DNA from: Aerococcus urinae
GTDB taxonomy: Bacteria > Bacillota > Bacilli > Lactobacillales > Aerococcaceae
DNA length: 64,000 nt
Direction: 5' to 3'
Assembly: GCF_001543175.1 (NCBI RefSeq)
Contig: NZ_CP014161.1
Location: forward strand, 744,001 to 808,000
The notes beneath the pieces were generated by a model. That model was not told the DNA's origin and ran no database searches. It saw only the letters and a list, made by a program, of their open reading frames with translations. The position numbers and the translations under genes are program-made. Of this stretch, positions 53,300 through 61,434 are shown piece after piece; positions within the stretch are counted from its first letter, which is position 1; every line of letters starts with the position of its first letter.

Positions 53300-55099
53300 C
53301 TAATAGCCCATGTGAATTTCTGCGGCACTTTCTTGGTTAAATTGACTATTGTAAAGATCCGCATAGAAACCGTCTTTAGCCATGAGACTATCATGGTTAC
53401 CGTGTTCGATAATATCACCATTTTTCATGACTAGTATGATGTCGGCATTACGGATGGTTGATAGACGGTGGGCAATGACGAAGCTGGTCCGGTTCTCCAT
53501 GATACGGTCCATTGCAGATTGAATTAATTGCTCTAAACGAGTATCAACCGAGGAAGTTGCCTCATCGAGAATAAGAATATCAGGATCAGATACGATCGCT
53601 CGGGCGATGGTCATGAGTTGTTTTTGACCGAGGGAAACATTACTTCCTTCTTCGTTAATTTCCATATCATAGCCGCCAGGTAGTGTCCGGATAAAATGAT
53701 CAACATTGGCTATCTTAGCAGCATCAATCACTTCATAATCACTGGCTTCTAAATCACCAAGGCGAATATTTTCACGGATAGTATCTGTATAGAGCCAGGC
53801 ATCTTGTAGGACCATCCCAATATGGCTTCTCAAATCGTGTCGGCTGATGTCCTTGATATTAATGCCATCAATATTAATTGACCCGTCCAGGACATCGTAG
53901 AAGCGCATGAGTAGGTTAATCAGGGTGGTTTTACCTGCTCCAGTGGGACCAACAATGGCAACTGTTTGACCGGGTTCTACGGTAAAGGAGACATCGTGCA
54001 TTAAGATATTATCCTCATCATAGGCAAATTTCACATGGTCAAAGCTGATTTGTCCCTTAATGGTTAGAGGGAGATGTTCAGCCACTGGTTTTTGGTAAAC
54101 TTCTTCTTCACCAAGGAAAGTGAAGATCCGCTGACTGGCCGCTACGGCACTTTGAATCACCCCGATAAGTTGGGTGATGGTTTGGATGGGTTGGTTAATT
54201 TGCCAGACATATTGGACAAAGGCTTGTAAGTTACCAATGGTTAATTGTTGGATAAAGACGAAATAAGCACCGAGCCCCGTGATTACAATATAGGCTAAAT
54301 TAGAAATAAAGCTTAGGATGGGTTGGAGGATTTCAGCTAAGAATGCGGCTTTAAAGCCAACTTCTTGCAGATTTTGATTACGTTTTTCAAATTCATCAAC
54401 CGACTCATTTTCTTTGTTATAGACCTTTATTTCGGTGTAGCCGGATAATTGTTCTTGAGTATAGCCAAAGAGGTGTCCCAAAGCATCTGCTTGTTTTTTA
54501 AAGATTGGCTGGGAGTAATTCAAAATAGTTTTTGCACTCAAGTAAGTGATAGGCATCGAGATGACACTAACCAAGGCCAGCTTCCAATGCAAAATAAACA
54601 TACTGATTAAGGCAAAACTAATTTGTAAAACGCCGGTTAATAGGGGAAGAACTGATTGCTGGAGGGCATTGGATAAGGTATCCACATCGTTAGTCATACG
54701 GCTAAGAATATCGCCCGTTTGATTTTTATCGAAATAGGAAACAGGTAGGCGATTTGCTTTATGGCTAATGGCATTACGCAAATCATAAATCGAATGCTGG
54801 ACGACATCAGTTAACCAGTATTGACTGAGGTAAAAAGAACCATGGTAGAAGATCCCCCGTAGAAAGTAGAGGGCCATGATCTTTAATAAGTAGTCATAGT
54901 TAATCCCAGCTCCCGGCACATTGTTCATGATGTCTAAGACATTTTTAGAGATTTCAGTAATTGCTAAGCCTAGGACAATTGGTTCAAGGACATTTGATAG
55001 ACATAGAACGATTGTACAAATAACACTTAAACTGAACTTAAAGCGGTAGGGAGAAATAAAGTGCCAGAGACTCTTCATTAATTGACGATTATTCTCCAT
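53300..55099 (-). CDS. ABC exporter half-transporter, ATPase-active subunit of a heterodimer
   Basis: A 599-residue protein: six membrane helices (about 1-320) and an ATPase domain with Walker A GPTGAGKT, Walker B LILDEATSSVD with the catalytic Glu intact, and an altered signature, VSLGQ instead of LSGGQ. Its partner gene overlaps by 11 bases upstream. The division of sites matches heterodimeric exporters of the LmrCD/BmrCD type, in which one ATP site is degenerate. Such pumps export drugs, lipids or peptides; the substrate here is unknown. AAGGAGG precedes the ATG. Confidence 0.93.
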   Translation of the reverse strand: MENNRQLMKSLWHFISPYRFKFSLSVICTIVLCLSNVLEPIVLGLAITEISKNVLDIMNNVPGAGINYDYLLKIMALYFLRGIFYHGSFYLSQYWLTDVVQHSIYDLRNAISHKANRLPVSYFDKNQTGDILSRMTNDVDTLSNALQQSVLPLLTGVLQISFALISMFILHWKLALVSVISMPITYLSAKTILNYSQPIFKKQADALGHLFGYTQEQLSGYTEIKVYNKENESVDEFEKRNQNLQEVGFKAAFLAEILQPILSFISNLAYIVITGLGAYFVFIQQLTIGNLQAFVQYVWQINQPIQTITQLIGVIQSAVAASQRIFTFLGEEEVYQKPVAEHLPLTIKGQISFDHVKFAYDEDNILMHDVSFTVEPGQTVAIVGPTGAGKTTLINLLMRFYDVLDGSINIDGINIKDISRHDLRSHIGMVLQDAWLYTDTIRENIRLGDLEASDYEVIDAAKIANVDHFIRTLPGGYDMEINEEGSNVSLGQKQLMTIARAIVSDPDILILDEATSSVDTRLEQLIQSAMDRIMENRTSFVIAHRLSTIRNADIILVMKNGDIIEHGNHDSLMAKDGFYADLYNSQFNQESAAEIHMGY

Positions 55100-56825
55100 A
55101 TTCTAATTCCTCCTTGGTAAGTTGTGACGAAGCAATTTCATAATATAGCGGAGAGGACTTTAATAGTTCCTTATGGGTGCCTTTTGCGGCTATTTGACCA
55201 TGGTCTAAAACGATAATTTGATCAGCATTGATGATGGTGCCGACTCGTTGGGCAATAATAATTGTTGTCGCGTCTTTCGTTTCTTCCTTAAGCGCCAGGC
55301 GTACAGCAGCGTCAGTTTTATAATCCAGAGCGGAAAAACTATCATCAAATATATATATTTCCCGGTCCCCAATAATTGAACGGGCAATGGATAGGCGTTG
55401 GCGCTGGCCCCCAGATAAATTAGTGCCGCCTTCGGTCAATTCGGTATGGTAACGAGTCGCCAGCCGATTGATAAATTCACTAGCCTGTGCGATCGAAGTC
55501 GCGTGGTCCATATCTTCCTCGTCAGCATCAAATTTACCATAGCGGAGGTTGGTGGCAATCTGACCAGAGAAGAGATTGGCCTTTTGAGGGGTATAACCAA
55601 TCTTTGAACGTAATACTTGTAAATCTAAGTCACGAATATCAATACCATCGAGCTTAATTTCACCACTGGAAACATCGTAAAAACGGGGAATTAATTTAAC
55701 AATGGTTGACTTTCCTGAGCCGGTAGAACCGATAAAGGCGATGGTTTCACCAGCTTTTGAAGAGAAACTAATATCTCTTAGGACGGGTTCATCAGCATCC
55801 GGATAAGCAAAGTCGACGTGATTGAATTCTAAGCGCCCACTACCATCAGTCTCCATAATCGGATTTTCAGGGTGAGGGACGGTTATTGGTGTATGCATGA
55901 CTTCATCGAGTCGCCCCGCCGAAACCACTGCTCGTGGATACATCATGAAAATATTAGCAAAAATAGTTAAGGAGAAGAGGGCTAGCCATACGTACTCAAT
56001 AAAGGCAACTAAGGTCCCTACTTGAACACTCCCCCTAGCGGCAAAACCGGCACCAAACCAGACGATTAATATGATAGTAATATTCATGATTAATGAAAAG
56101 AGAGAGGGCGTAATGGCCATAGTTTTAAACAGACGACTAGAGTATTGCCGGTAAGTATGGTTGACTTCTTCAAAACGTTCTTCGAAAAATTGTTCCCGGT
56201 TAAAGGCACGAACGACTCGAGTACCAGTAATATTTTCTCTTAGAATCCGGTTAATACTATCTAAAGTTTTTTGTTGGGCACGGGAAATTGGTAAGGTTAA
56301 CCAAGCAATAATGATAATCATGGCCACTATCATAGGTGCCACGGGGAAAACATACAAACCTAATTCGGGCGAAGTTCGTGTAATCATATAAATACTAATA
56401 ATGATCATCACTGGTGCTGTTGCCAAGGTTCTAAGAGTCATTTGAGTAAACTGCATGAGAATAAAGGCATCGGAAGTCATCCGGTTGGTTAAAGACGGTA
56501 CCCCGTAGTCTTGAAACTCGTGATGAGAAAGCTTAAGCATCTTTTTAAATAAATCATTACGTAAATTCATTGTCATCATTGTTGACAACTTACTAATAAA
56601 ATAAGAGCCAAAAATCTGTCCAGCAATGCCTAAACAAGAAATAAAGAGCATAATTGCTAGGAAAAAGTATAGGTTGGATAAATCACCTGGTATTAAGGCG
56701 TTATCAATAATCATTGCTAACATGGTCGGTAAACCTAGGTTAACCACTGAAAACATCAACATACCCAGGAAGATAAATACTAACTCTTTCTTAAAGGGTT
56801 TGATATAAGACCAAATATATTTCAT
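55089..56825 (-). CDS. ABC exporter half-transporter, degenerate-site subunit of a heterodimer
   Basis: A 578-residue protein with a membrane domain (about 1-320) and an ATPase domain with Walker A GSTGSGKS, a canonical LSGGQ signature, and Walker B IYIFDDSFSALD, where Asp replaces the catalytic Glu. This non-catalytic site would pair with the altered signature of the neighbouring protein, leaving one working ATP site per dimer. The ATG at 56825 follows GAGGGGAG; the ORF can be extended to a TTG at 56840, which I reject. It is the first gene of the two-gene operon. Confidence 0.93.
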   Translation of the reverse strand: MKYIWSYIKPFKKELVFIFLGMLMFSVVNLGLPTMLAMIIDNALIPGDLSNLYFFLAIMLFISCLGIAGQIFGSYFISKLSTMMTMNLRNDLFKKMLKLSHHEFQDYGVPSLTNRMTSDAFILMQFTQMTLRTLATAPVMIIISIYMITRTSPELGLYVFPVAPMIVAMIIIIAWLTLPISRAQQKTLDSINRILRENITGTRVVRAFNREQFFEERFEEVNHTYRQYSSRLFKTMAITPSLFSLIMNITIILIVWFGAGFAARGSVQVGTLVAFIEYVWLALFSLTIFANIFMMYPRAVVSAGRLDEVMHTPITVPHPENPIMETDGSGRLEFNHVDFAYPDADEPVLRDISFSSKAGETIAFIGSTGSGKSTIVKLIPRFYDVSSGEIKLDGIDIRDLDLQVLRSKIGYTPQKANLFSGQIATNLRYGKFDADEEDMDHATSIAQASEFINRLATRYHTELTEGGTNLSGGQRQRLSIARSIIGDREIYIFDDSFSALDYKTDAAVRLALKEETKDATTIIIAQRVGTIINADQIIVLDHGQIAAKGTHKELLKSSPLYYEIASSQLTKEELEYGE

Positions 56826-57084
56826 AAAAACTCCCCTCAATAGATAAACTATTTACCATCATAAAAGACGATAGAAAATTAGACAATAATTGTTTTCACA
56901 CTAAATATATAATAAAAAAAGAAACATTGATAGCCCCATTTATCTGCCTTTCAGTCTAGGATTATGCCTAACTTTGGGACCTTTTTTATTGTAATCAACT
57001 CAAGGACCGGGCGAACGTATTTGATCGAGCGGGAGTGTATCAGATTTGATCGAAAGATAGATTATCATTTTTAACTTAAAACTA
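56826..57084. other. Intergenic region between divergent transporter operons
   Basis: No gene is visible. It contains a 10-base direct repeat, ATTTGATCGA at 57019-57028 and 57044-57053 (25-base period), upstream of the promoter at 57085. This could bind a regulator of the UroD-like/ABC operon. Confidence 0.5.
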
Positions 57085-57113
57085 TTGATTTTTAGGTCGT
57101 CCCTAACTAATAT
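57085..57113 (+). promoter_or_regulatory. Promoter of the UroD-like/ABC importer operon
   Basis: TTGATT (57085-57090) and TAATAT (57108-57113) are 17 bases apart. The leader of about 90 bases shows no recognised riboswitch. Confidence 0.6.
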
Positions 57114-57208
57114 TAAGTCAATAAAAAATATAACTTACAAAAAATTAGTTAAACTTCAGTTTTATTTATTTGGGGAATTGGAGTTTTACTAGTAAGGAGG
57201 AAAACAAA

Positions 57209-58216
57209 ATGAGTAAGAAGGAATTAGTAAAAACAGTCTTTGATGGCCATCAAGCTGAGCGGACGCCGGTTGGTTTCTGGCACCACTTTGTAGAAGATGT
57301 TTACCATGCTAATGCGTTGAAAGATGATCAAATCAAACCAGCTAATTTAGCTGGCCACCAACAATTTCTTAAGGACATTGAGCCTGACTATATAAAGATA
57401 ATGACTGATGGTTATTTTCAATATCCTAATGAAAAGTTACAAAAAGCTGAGCATTTATCGGAAGTTGGAGAAATTGAACCGCTAGCAAATGATGATCCTT
57501 GGATTCAAGAACAAATTCAGTTTGCCAAGGAAGTCGAAGCCCTACATAATAACCAATTGTATAGTTTTTATAATATTTTCGGTCCACTAACTACCTTCAA
57601 AATTTTATATGATGACCAAGATGAACGTGTCAGCCGGTTCTATCAGGAAGATCCTGAACTTTTCGCAAAAATTTTAAAAGTTATTGCGGGAGATATTCAA
57701 AAGGTCATTGAAGGGATCTTATCAGAGACTACCGTTGATGGCATCTATTATTCTACCCAAGATTTACAAAGCGATGATTTCACTGACAAAGACTTCATTG
57801 AACTGGTTAAGCCATTGGATACGGCTTTATTAAATCGTGCTAAAGAACTTAAACCTCATCATATCCTCCATGTTTGTGGTTACTTAGGCGCCCATAACCG
57901 ATTAGAAAAATTTGCTGACTATCCAGCCAGTGCGGTTAATTGGGCAACTGGTCCGGAAAAATTATCAATTGAAGACGGCAAGAAGATTTTTAAAGATAAG
58001 GTTGTTGTGGGTGGTTTCCAAAATACAGCAGATGACCTCATTTACAAGGGGACAGAGGAAGAAATTAAAGCTTATACCAAGCAATTAATTAAAGAAGCTG
58101 GCGATACGCCTTATGTGATTGGCGCAGATTGTACTATTCCTGCAGATACACCAAGAGAACATTTTGAATGGGTTCGCCAAGCAAGTATAGAGGAGGCAGC
58201 TGAAAATGAAAAATAA
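57209..58216 (+). CDS. UroD/MtaA-fold protein, probable zinc-dependent methyltransferase
   Basis: A 335-residue protein of the uroporphyrinogen decarboxylase-like superfamily. It lacks the MRQAGR arginines of true UroD; the matching place reads RTPVGFWHHF. It does have His221-x-Cys223 (HVCG) and Cys308 (GADC), the H-x-C-x(n)-C zinc pattern of methylcobamide:coenzyme M methyltransferases and related thiol methyltransferases. The ATG at 57209 follows AAGGAGG; an in-frame start at 57170 does not. It overlaps the substrate-binding-protein gene by 11 bases, and three more ABC genes follow. I infer methyl transfer on the imported compound; no substrate can be named. Confidence 0.82.
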   Translation: MSKKELVKTVFDGHQAERTPVGFWHHFVEDVYHANALKDDQIKPANLAGHQQFLKDIEPDYIKIMTDGYFQYPNEKLQKAEHLSEVGEIEPLANDDPWIQEQIQFAKEVEALHNNQLYSFYNIFGPLTTFKILYDDQDERVSRFYQEDPELFAKILKVIAGDIQKVIEGILSETTVDGIYYSTQDLQSDDFTDKDFIELVKPLDTALLNRAKELKPHHILHVCGYLGAHNRLEKFADYPASAVNWATGPEKLSIEDGKKIFKDKVVVGGFQNTADDLIYKGTEEEIKAYTKQLIKEAGDTPYVIGADCTIPADTPREHFEWVRQASIEEAAENEK

Positions 58217-59060
58217 AAAATTATTTATCGGTATTTTAGTGGCGGTAGTCGTTGTATTAGCCAGCTTCTTAATCAGAAACCGGAGTAATGAACCAAGTAA
58301 AGAAAATGCACGTAATGTGAAGGTTGCTTTTTGGCAAAATTATTATCCCTATAATTTCGTGAATGATAAGGGCGAAGCCGATGGTTATGAGGTTGCCGTT
58401 TTTAGAGAAGTTGAAAAGAAGTTGCCTCAGTACCACTTTGACTTTGTCCCCACCTCTAATGAAGACTTACTCATTGGCTTAGAGTCAGGCAAGTATGACG
58501 CAGGGATTAAGGGATGCTGGTATACCGATGAGCGGGCTAAGAAGTTTATTATTCCTAAAAACTATCATGGGGCGAGTGTGATTGGGTTGACCATTCGTTC
58601 CGAAGATAAGGATAAATATAAAAACATCGATGATTTCGCTAAGGCAAAGGGGAGATTAGTTCCTATTTCGCCACAAAACGGTCAATATGATGTGATTCAA
58701 GATTATAATCAAAAGAATCCTGATCATCCTATTGATTTGGTTCCTGCTGACCAATTTGACTTATCCGATGCCTATGGTTGGGTGCTTGAAGGACGTTATG
58801 ATGCTTACTTCTCTATTGACTTATCCTATAAAAAGTCTGTAGAAGATGAAGATGGTCCTTATCATGATAAAGCTGATCAATTGACTTATGTGACTTATAA
58901 AGGGATTCCAATCTATCCTTTATTTGAACGGACTGATGAAAATGAACAATTAGTCAAGGATTATGATCAAGCGATTAAAGAACTCCGTGAAGATGGTACA
59001 TTAGAAAAATTATCCCAACAATACTTAAATAAAAATGTATTTGATTATATTAAAGATTAA
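58206..59060 (+). CDS. Amino-acid-type ABC transporter substrate-binding protein, membrane-anchored
   Basis: A 284-residue periplasmic-binding-protein type II (SBP family 3) protein. An N-terminal membrane helix (about 5-24) lacks a lipobox Cys, so the protein is anchored by the helix. The ligand domain begins with VKVAFWQNYYPYNFVNDKGEADGYEVAV and includes YDAGIKGCWYTDERAKKF. The usual Arg of amino-acid binders in the domain-1 region is not clearly in place. GAGGAGG lies inside the previous gene. A 158-base structured gap separates it from the permease genes. Confidence 0.88.
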   Translation: MKNKKLFIGILVAVVVVLASFLIRNRSNEPSKENARNVKVAFWQNYYPYNFVNDKGEADGYEVAVFREVEKKLPQYHFDFVPTSNEDLLIGLESGKYDAGIKGCWYTDERAKKFIIPKNYHGASVIGLTIRSEDKDKYKNIDDFAKAKGRLVPISPQNGQYDVIQDYNQKNPDHPIDLVPADQFDLSDAYGWVLEGRYDAYFSIDLSYKKSVEDEDGPYHDKADQLTYVTYKGIPIYPLFERTDENEQLVKDYDQAIKELREDGTLEKLSQQYLNKNVFDYIKD

Positions 59061-59061
59061 A

Positions 59062-59191
59062 AATGGCAATCTGATGTAAGACGAGGATGTGTTACTTAGC
59101 CCTGATTAAGTCTAGATGAAATGAAGTCTTCTGAATAATTATTTTCAGAGTAAGCAGTCAGTTCAATCTAAGTTTCAGGGCTATTGCCATT
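59062..59191 (+). promoter_or_regulatory. Intercistronic three-way-junction RNA structure
   Basis: AATGGCAAT (59062-59070) pairs with ATTGCCATT (59183-59191), and AGCCCTGA (59098-59105) pairs with TCAGGGCT (59175-59182). The two 3' arms touch, so the helices stack. A small GTAA/TTAC arm fits in the 5' strand gap, and the apical part contains TCTGAA/TTCAGA. It has no T run, so it is not a simple terminator. It begins two bases after the binding-protein stop codon. It may protect the upstream mRNA so that more binding protein than permease is made, or it may sense a ligand. Confidence 0.6.
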
Positions 59192-59218
59192 CACTGACTA
59201 GTGTAGAAAGGAGATAAT

Positions 59219-59911
59219 ATGGTTAATTTTGATGTAAAATCCATATTCCCTTTATTTAAGGAATTGATACCATTTATACCAGTATCATTATTTATATTAA
59301 TTATTTCCTTTACCCTTGGCAATTTACTAGGAGTTATTCTAGCTTATGGCTTAGAGGCAAAGCAAAGATGGTATCAGCAAATAACCAAGACTTATATATT
59401 TATTATGCGCTGTACGCCACCGATAGTGATGATATTTCTAGTGTTTTATGGTTTACCCCAGCTATTGAAGTGGTGGCTTAAGATTAACATTCATGATTTC
59501 TCACAAGCAGTCTTTGTCATTATTGCCTTAACTTTGTTATATGGAGCCAATATTTCTGTTGTGTTCAAAGCAAGTTATGATGCGGTCAATAAGGGGCAAA
59601 GAGAGGCTGGCTTAGCCTTAGGCCTGTCAGAAGCTAGGACTTTCTTTAGAATCATACTACCTCAAGCCTTAAGGATTGCCCTACCCAATATTGGTAACTC
59701 GACGGTTTCTTTATTAAAAAACACTGCCCTAGCTTATACCATTGGATTAATTGATGTCATGGGGGCAGGGCAATTATTTATTAATCGAAATATGGGGAAT
59801 TTTTCCTTAGAAACAGATTTGGCAGTAGCCATTATCTATTGGATTATTGCCGGATTAATTATGGTTTCTATTCATCTATTAGAAAAAGAAATTTCTAAAG
59901 GGGAGGTATAG
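59219..59911 (+). CDS. Amino-acid ABC transporter permease, subunit 1
   Basis: A 230-residue inner-membrane permease of the His/Glu/Gln/Arg/opine family. It has about five membrane segments and the ATPase-contacting EAA loop EAGLALGLSEARTFFRIILPQALRIALP. AAAGGAG precedes the ATG. Only five bases separate it from the second, different permease, so the channel is a heterodimer. The two-permease plus one-ATPase set resembles the TcyL/TcyM/TcyN system of Bacillus for cystine and related sulfur compounds, but the substrate is not proven. Confidence 0.92.
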   Translation: MVNFDVKSIFPLFKELIPFIPVSLFILIISFTLGNLLGVILAYGLEAKQRWYQQITKTYIFIMRCTPPIVMIFLVFYGLPQLLKWWLKINIHDFSQAVFVIIALTLLYGANISVVFKASYDAVNKGQREAGLALGLSEARTFFRIILPQALRIALPNIGNSTVSLLKNTALAYTIGLIDVMGAGQLFINRNMGNFSLETDLAVAIIYWIIAGLIMVSIHLLEKEISKGEV

Positions 59912-59915
59912 GGCG

Positions 59916-60605
59916 ATGAATTGGGATTTTATTATTGATACTTTTTTTGCTTCCTTAAAAGGAATTCCTGTGACCCTTAGTATTATGCTGGTAGCGGTAA
60001 TATTTTCTATCGCTCCTGCTTTATTGTTTGCCTTAGCTTTACAGAGGGAGCTGCCAGTCATTAGTAAGTTTATTCAAGTTTACTTAGCGATCATTCGCGC
60101 TACCCCATTAATAGTTCTTATTCTGTTCTTTTACAGTTTACTGCCTAGCCTTTTAAATCAATTCACCAACTTAATTCATGTTAAGGTGGACGTCTTTAAT
60201 TTTAATCCGATTATCTATGCCTATATTATCTTCTCCTTAATTGCGCTAGCTTCCTTAACCGAGATCTTTCGGTCTGCCTTAATGGCCGTTGATTATGGTC
60301 AATGGGAAGCAGCCTTAAGTGCTGGTTTAAGTCCCTGGAAAAGTTTTGAAAGAATTATTTTTCCCCAATTGCTTAAAGTGGCCTTACCTTCATTTATTAA
60401 TTTAATTATTGAACTAGTTAAGGGAACTTCTTTAGTCTTTGTGATGACGGTGCAAGATATCACAGCTATTGCAAAGACTGCAGCTGCCTATTCCTATAAT
60501 TTTACCAGTGCTTATATTGTTATCTTTGTGATTTATTTAATACTTTGTGGCTTAATTCAATATCTTGGTCAGGTCATTAATAAGTATTATTTATCCCATG
60601 CCTAG
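59916..60605 (+). CDS. Amino-acid ABC transporter permease, subunit 2
   Basis: A 229-residue paralogue of the preceding permease. The EAA loop is EAALSAGLSPWKSFERIIFPQLLKVALP, preceded by the IRATPLIVLILFFYSLLP segment. GGAGG lies at the end of the first permease gene. Together they form the membrane channel of the importer. Confidence 0.92.
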   Translation: MNWDFIIDTFFASLKGIPVTLSIMLVAVIFSIAPALLFALALQRELPVISKFIQVYLAIIRATPLIVLILFFYSLLPSLLNQFTNLIHVKVDVFNFNPIIYAYIIFSLIALASLTEIFRSALMAVDYGQWEAALSAGLSPWKSFERIIFPQLLKVALPSFINLIIELVKGTSLVFVMTVQDITAIAKTAAAYSYNFTSAYIVIFVIYLILCGLIQYLGQVINKYYLSHA

Positions 60606-60614
60606 GAGTGATTA

Positions 60615-61355
60615 ATGATGTTAAATGTTAAAAATATCCACAAATCCTTTCTTGGTCAAAAAATATTGAAAGGAATCGATTTAACGGTTGATTCTGGAGA
60701 TGTGATTGCTATTCTGGGCCCTAGTGGGTCAGGAAAGACCACCCTTTTACGGTGTTTAAATTTCTTAGAAAAGGCAGATCATGGTGAATTTGGCCTCTTA
60801 GGAGAGCATTATGACTTAAGCAAAATTACTCGAAAAGAGATTTTGAAAATCAGACAACATATTGGTTTCGTGTTTCAAAATTATAATTTGTTTAATAATA
60901 AAACGGTATTAGAAAATCTGCTAGAACCCCTGGTTACAGCGCGAGGCTGGGCAAAGGATGAAGCAGTTGCTCGAAGTGAAGAAATCCTTGACTGGGTAGG
61001 GATGGCTAAACTCAAGGATCGCTATCCTAATCAGCTCTCCGGAGGACAACAACAAAGAGTGGGGATCGCTAGAGCAATCGCACCTAGTCCTGATCTCATC
61101 CTGTTTGATGAACCGACTTCAGCTTTAGACCCGGAATTAGTCGATGGGGTTTTAAATATTATGACTGAACTCGCGAAAAAGGGAACTACCATGGTCGTTG
61201 TGACCCATGAAATGTCCTTTGCTAAGAATGTTGCTGATCGTATTATATTTATGGAGCAGGGAGAAGTGATTGAAGAGGGCGATCCTTACAGTTTCTTTAA
61301 TGCTCAGAAAAATCAAAGAGTTCATAAGTTTCTCAATGTCTTAGATCGATTTTAA
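60615..61355 (+). CDS. Amino-acid ABC transporter ATP-binding protein
   Basis: A 246-residue ATPase. Walker A is GPSGSGKTT, the Q-loop FVFQNYNLF, the signature LSGGQQQRV, Walker B LILFDEPTSALD and the H-loop His lies in VVTHEM. The closest subfamily by motif is the polar amino acid uptake ATPase group (GlnQ/TcyN-like). AGGAG precedes the start; ATG at 60615 or 60618 are both possible. A long terminator closes the operon. Confidence 0.95.
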   Translation: MMLNVKNIHKSFLGQKILKGIDLTVDSGDVIAILGPSGSGKTTLLRCLNFLEKADHGEFGLLGEHYDLSKITRKEILKIRQHIGFVFQNYNLFNNKTVLENLLEPLVTARGWAKDEAVARSEEILDWVGMAKLKDRYPNQLSGGQQQRVGIARAIAPSPDLILFDEPTSALDPELVDGVLNIMTELAKKGTTMVVVTHEMSFAKNVADRIIFMEQGEVIEEGDPYSFFNAQKNQRVHKFLNVLDRF

Positions 61356-61370
61356 GATGATGTCGTCCAA

Positions 61371-61415
61371 AAAGGCCCGCGCTAGCTTTGTCAATGAGCT
61401 AGTGCGGGCCTTTAA
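61371..61415. terminator. Bidirectional terminator between the importer operon and the ABC-F gene
   Basis: AAAGGCCCGCGCTAGCT (61371-61387) pairs with AGCTAGTGCGGGCCTTT (61397-61413), 17 bp with one G-U pair and a 9-nt loop. Confidence 0.93.
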
Positions 61416-61434
61416 TGGTGCCTGAAATGCTATC

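Noticed and set aside
57209-58216. Haem biosynthesis gene hemE
   Set aside because: The MRQAGR arginines needed by UroD are absent and a methyltransferase-type H-x-C...C zinc pattern is present; no other haem gene is nearby.
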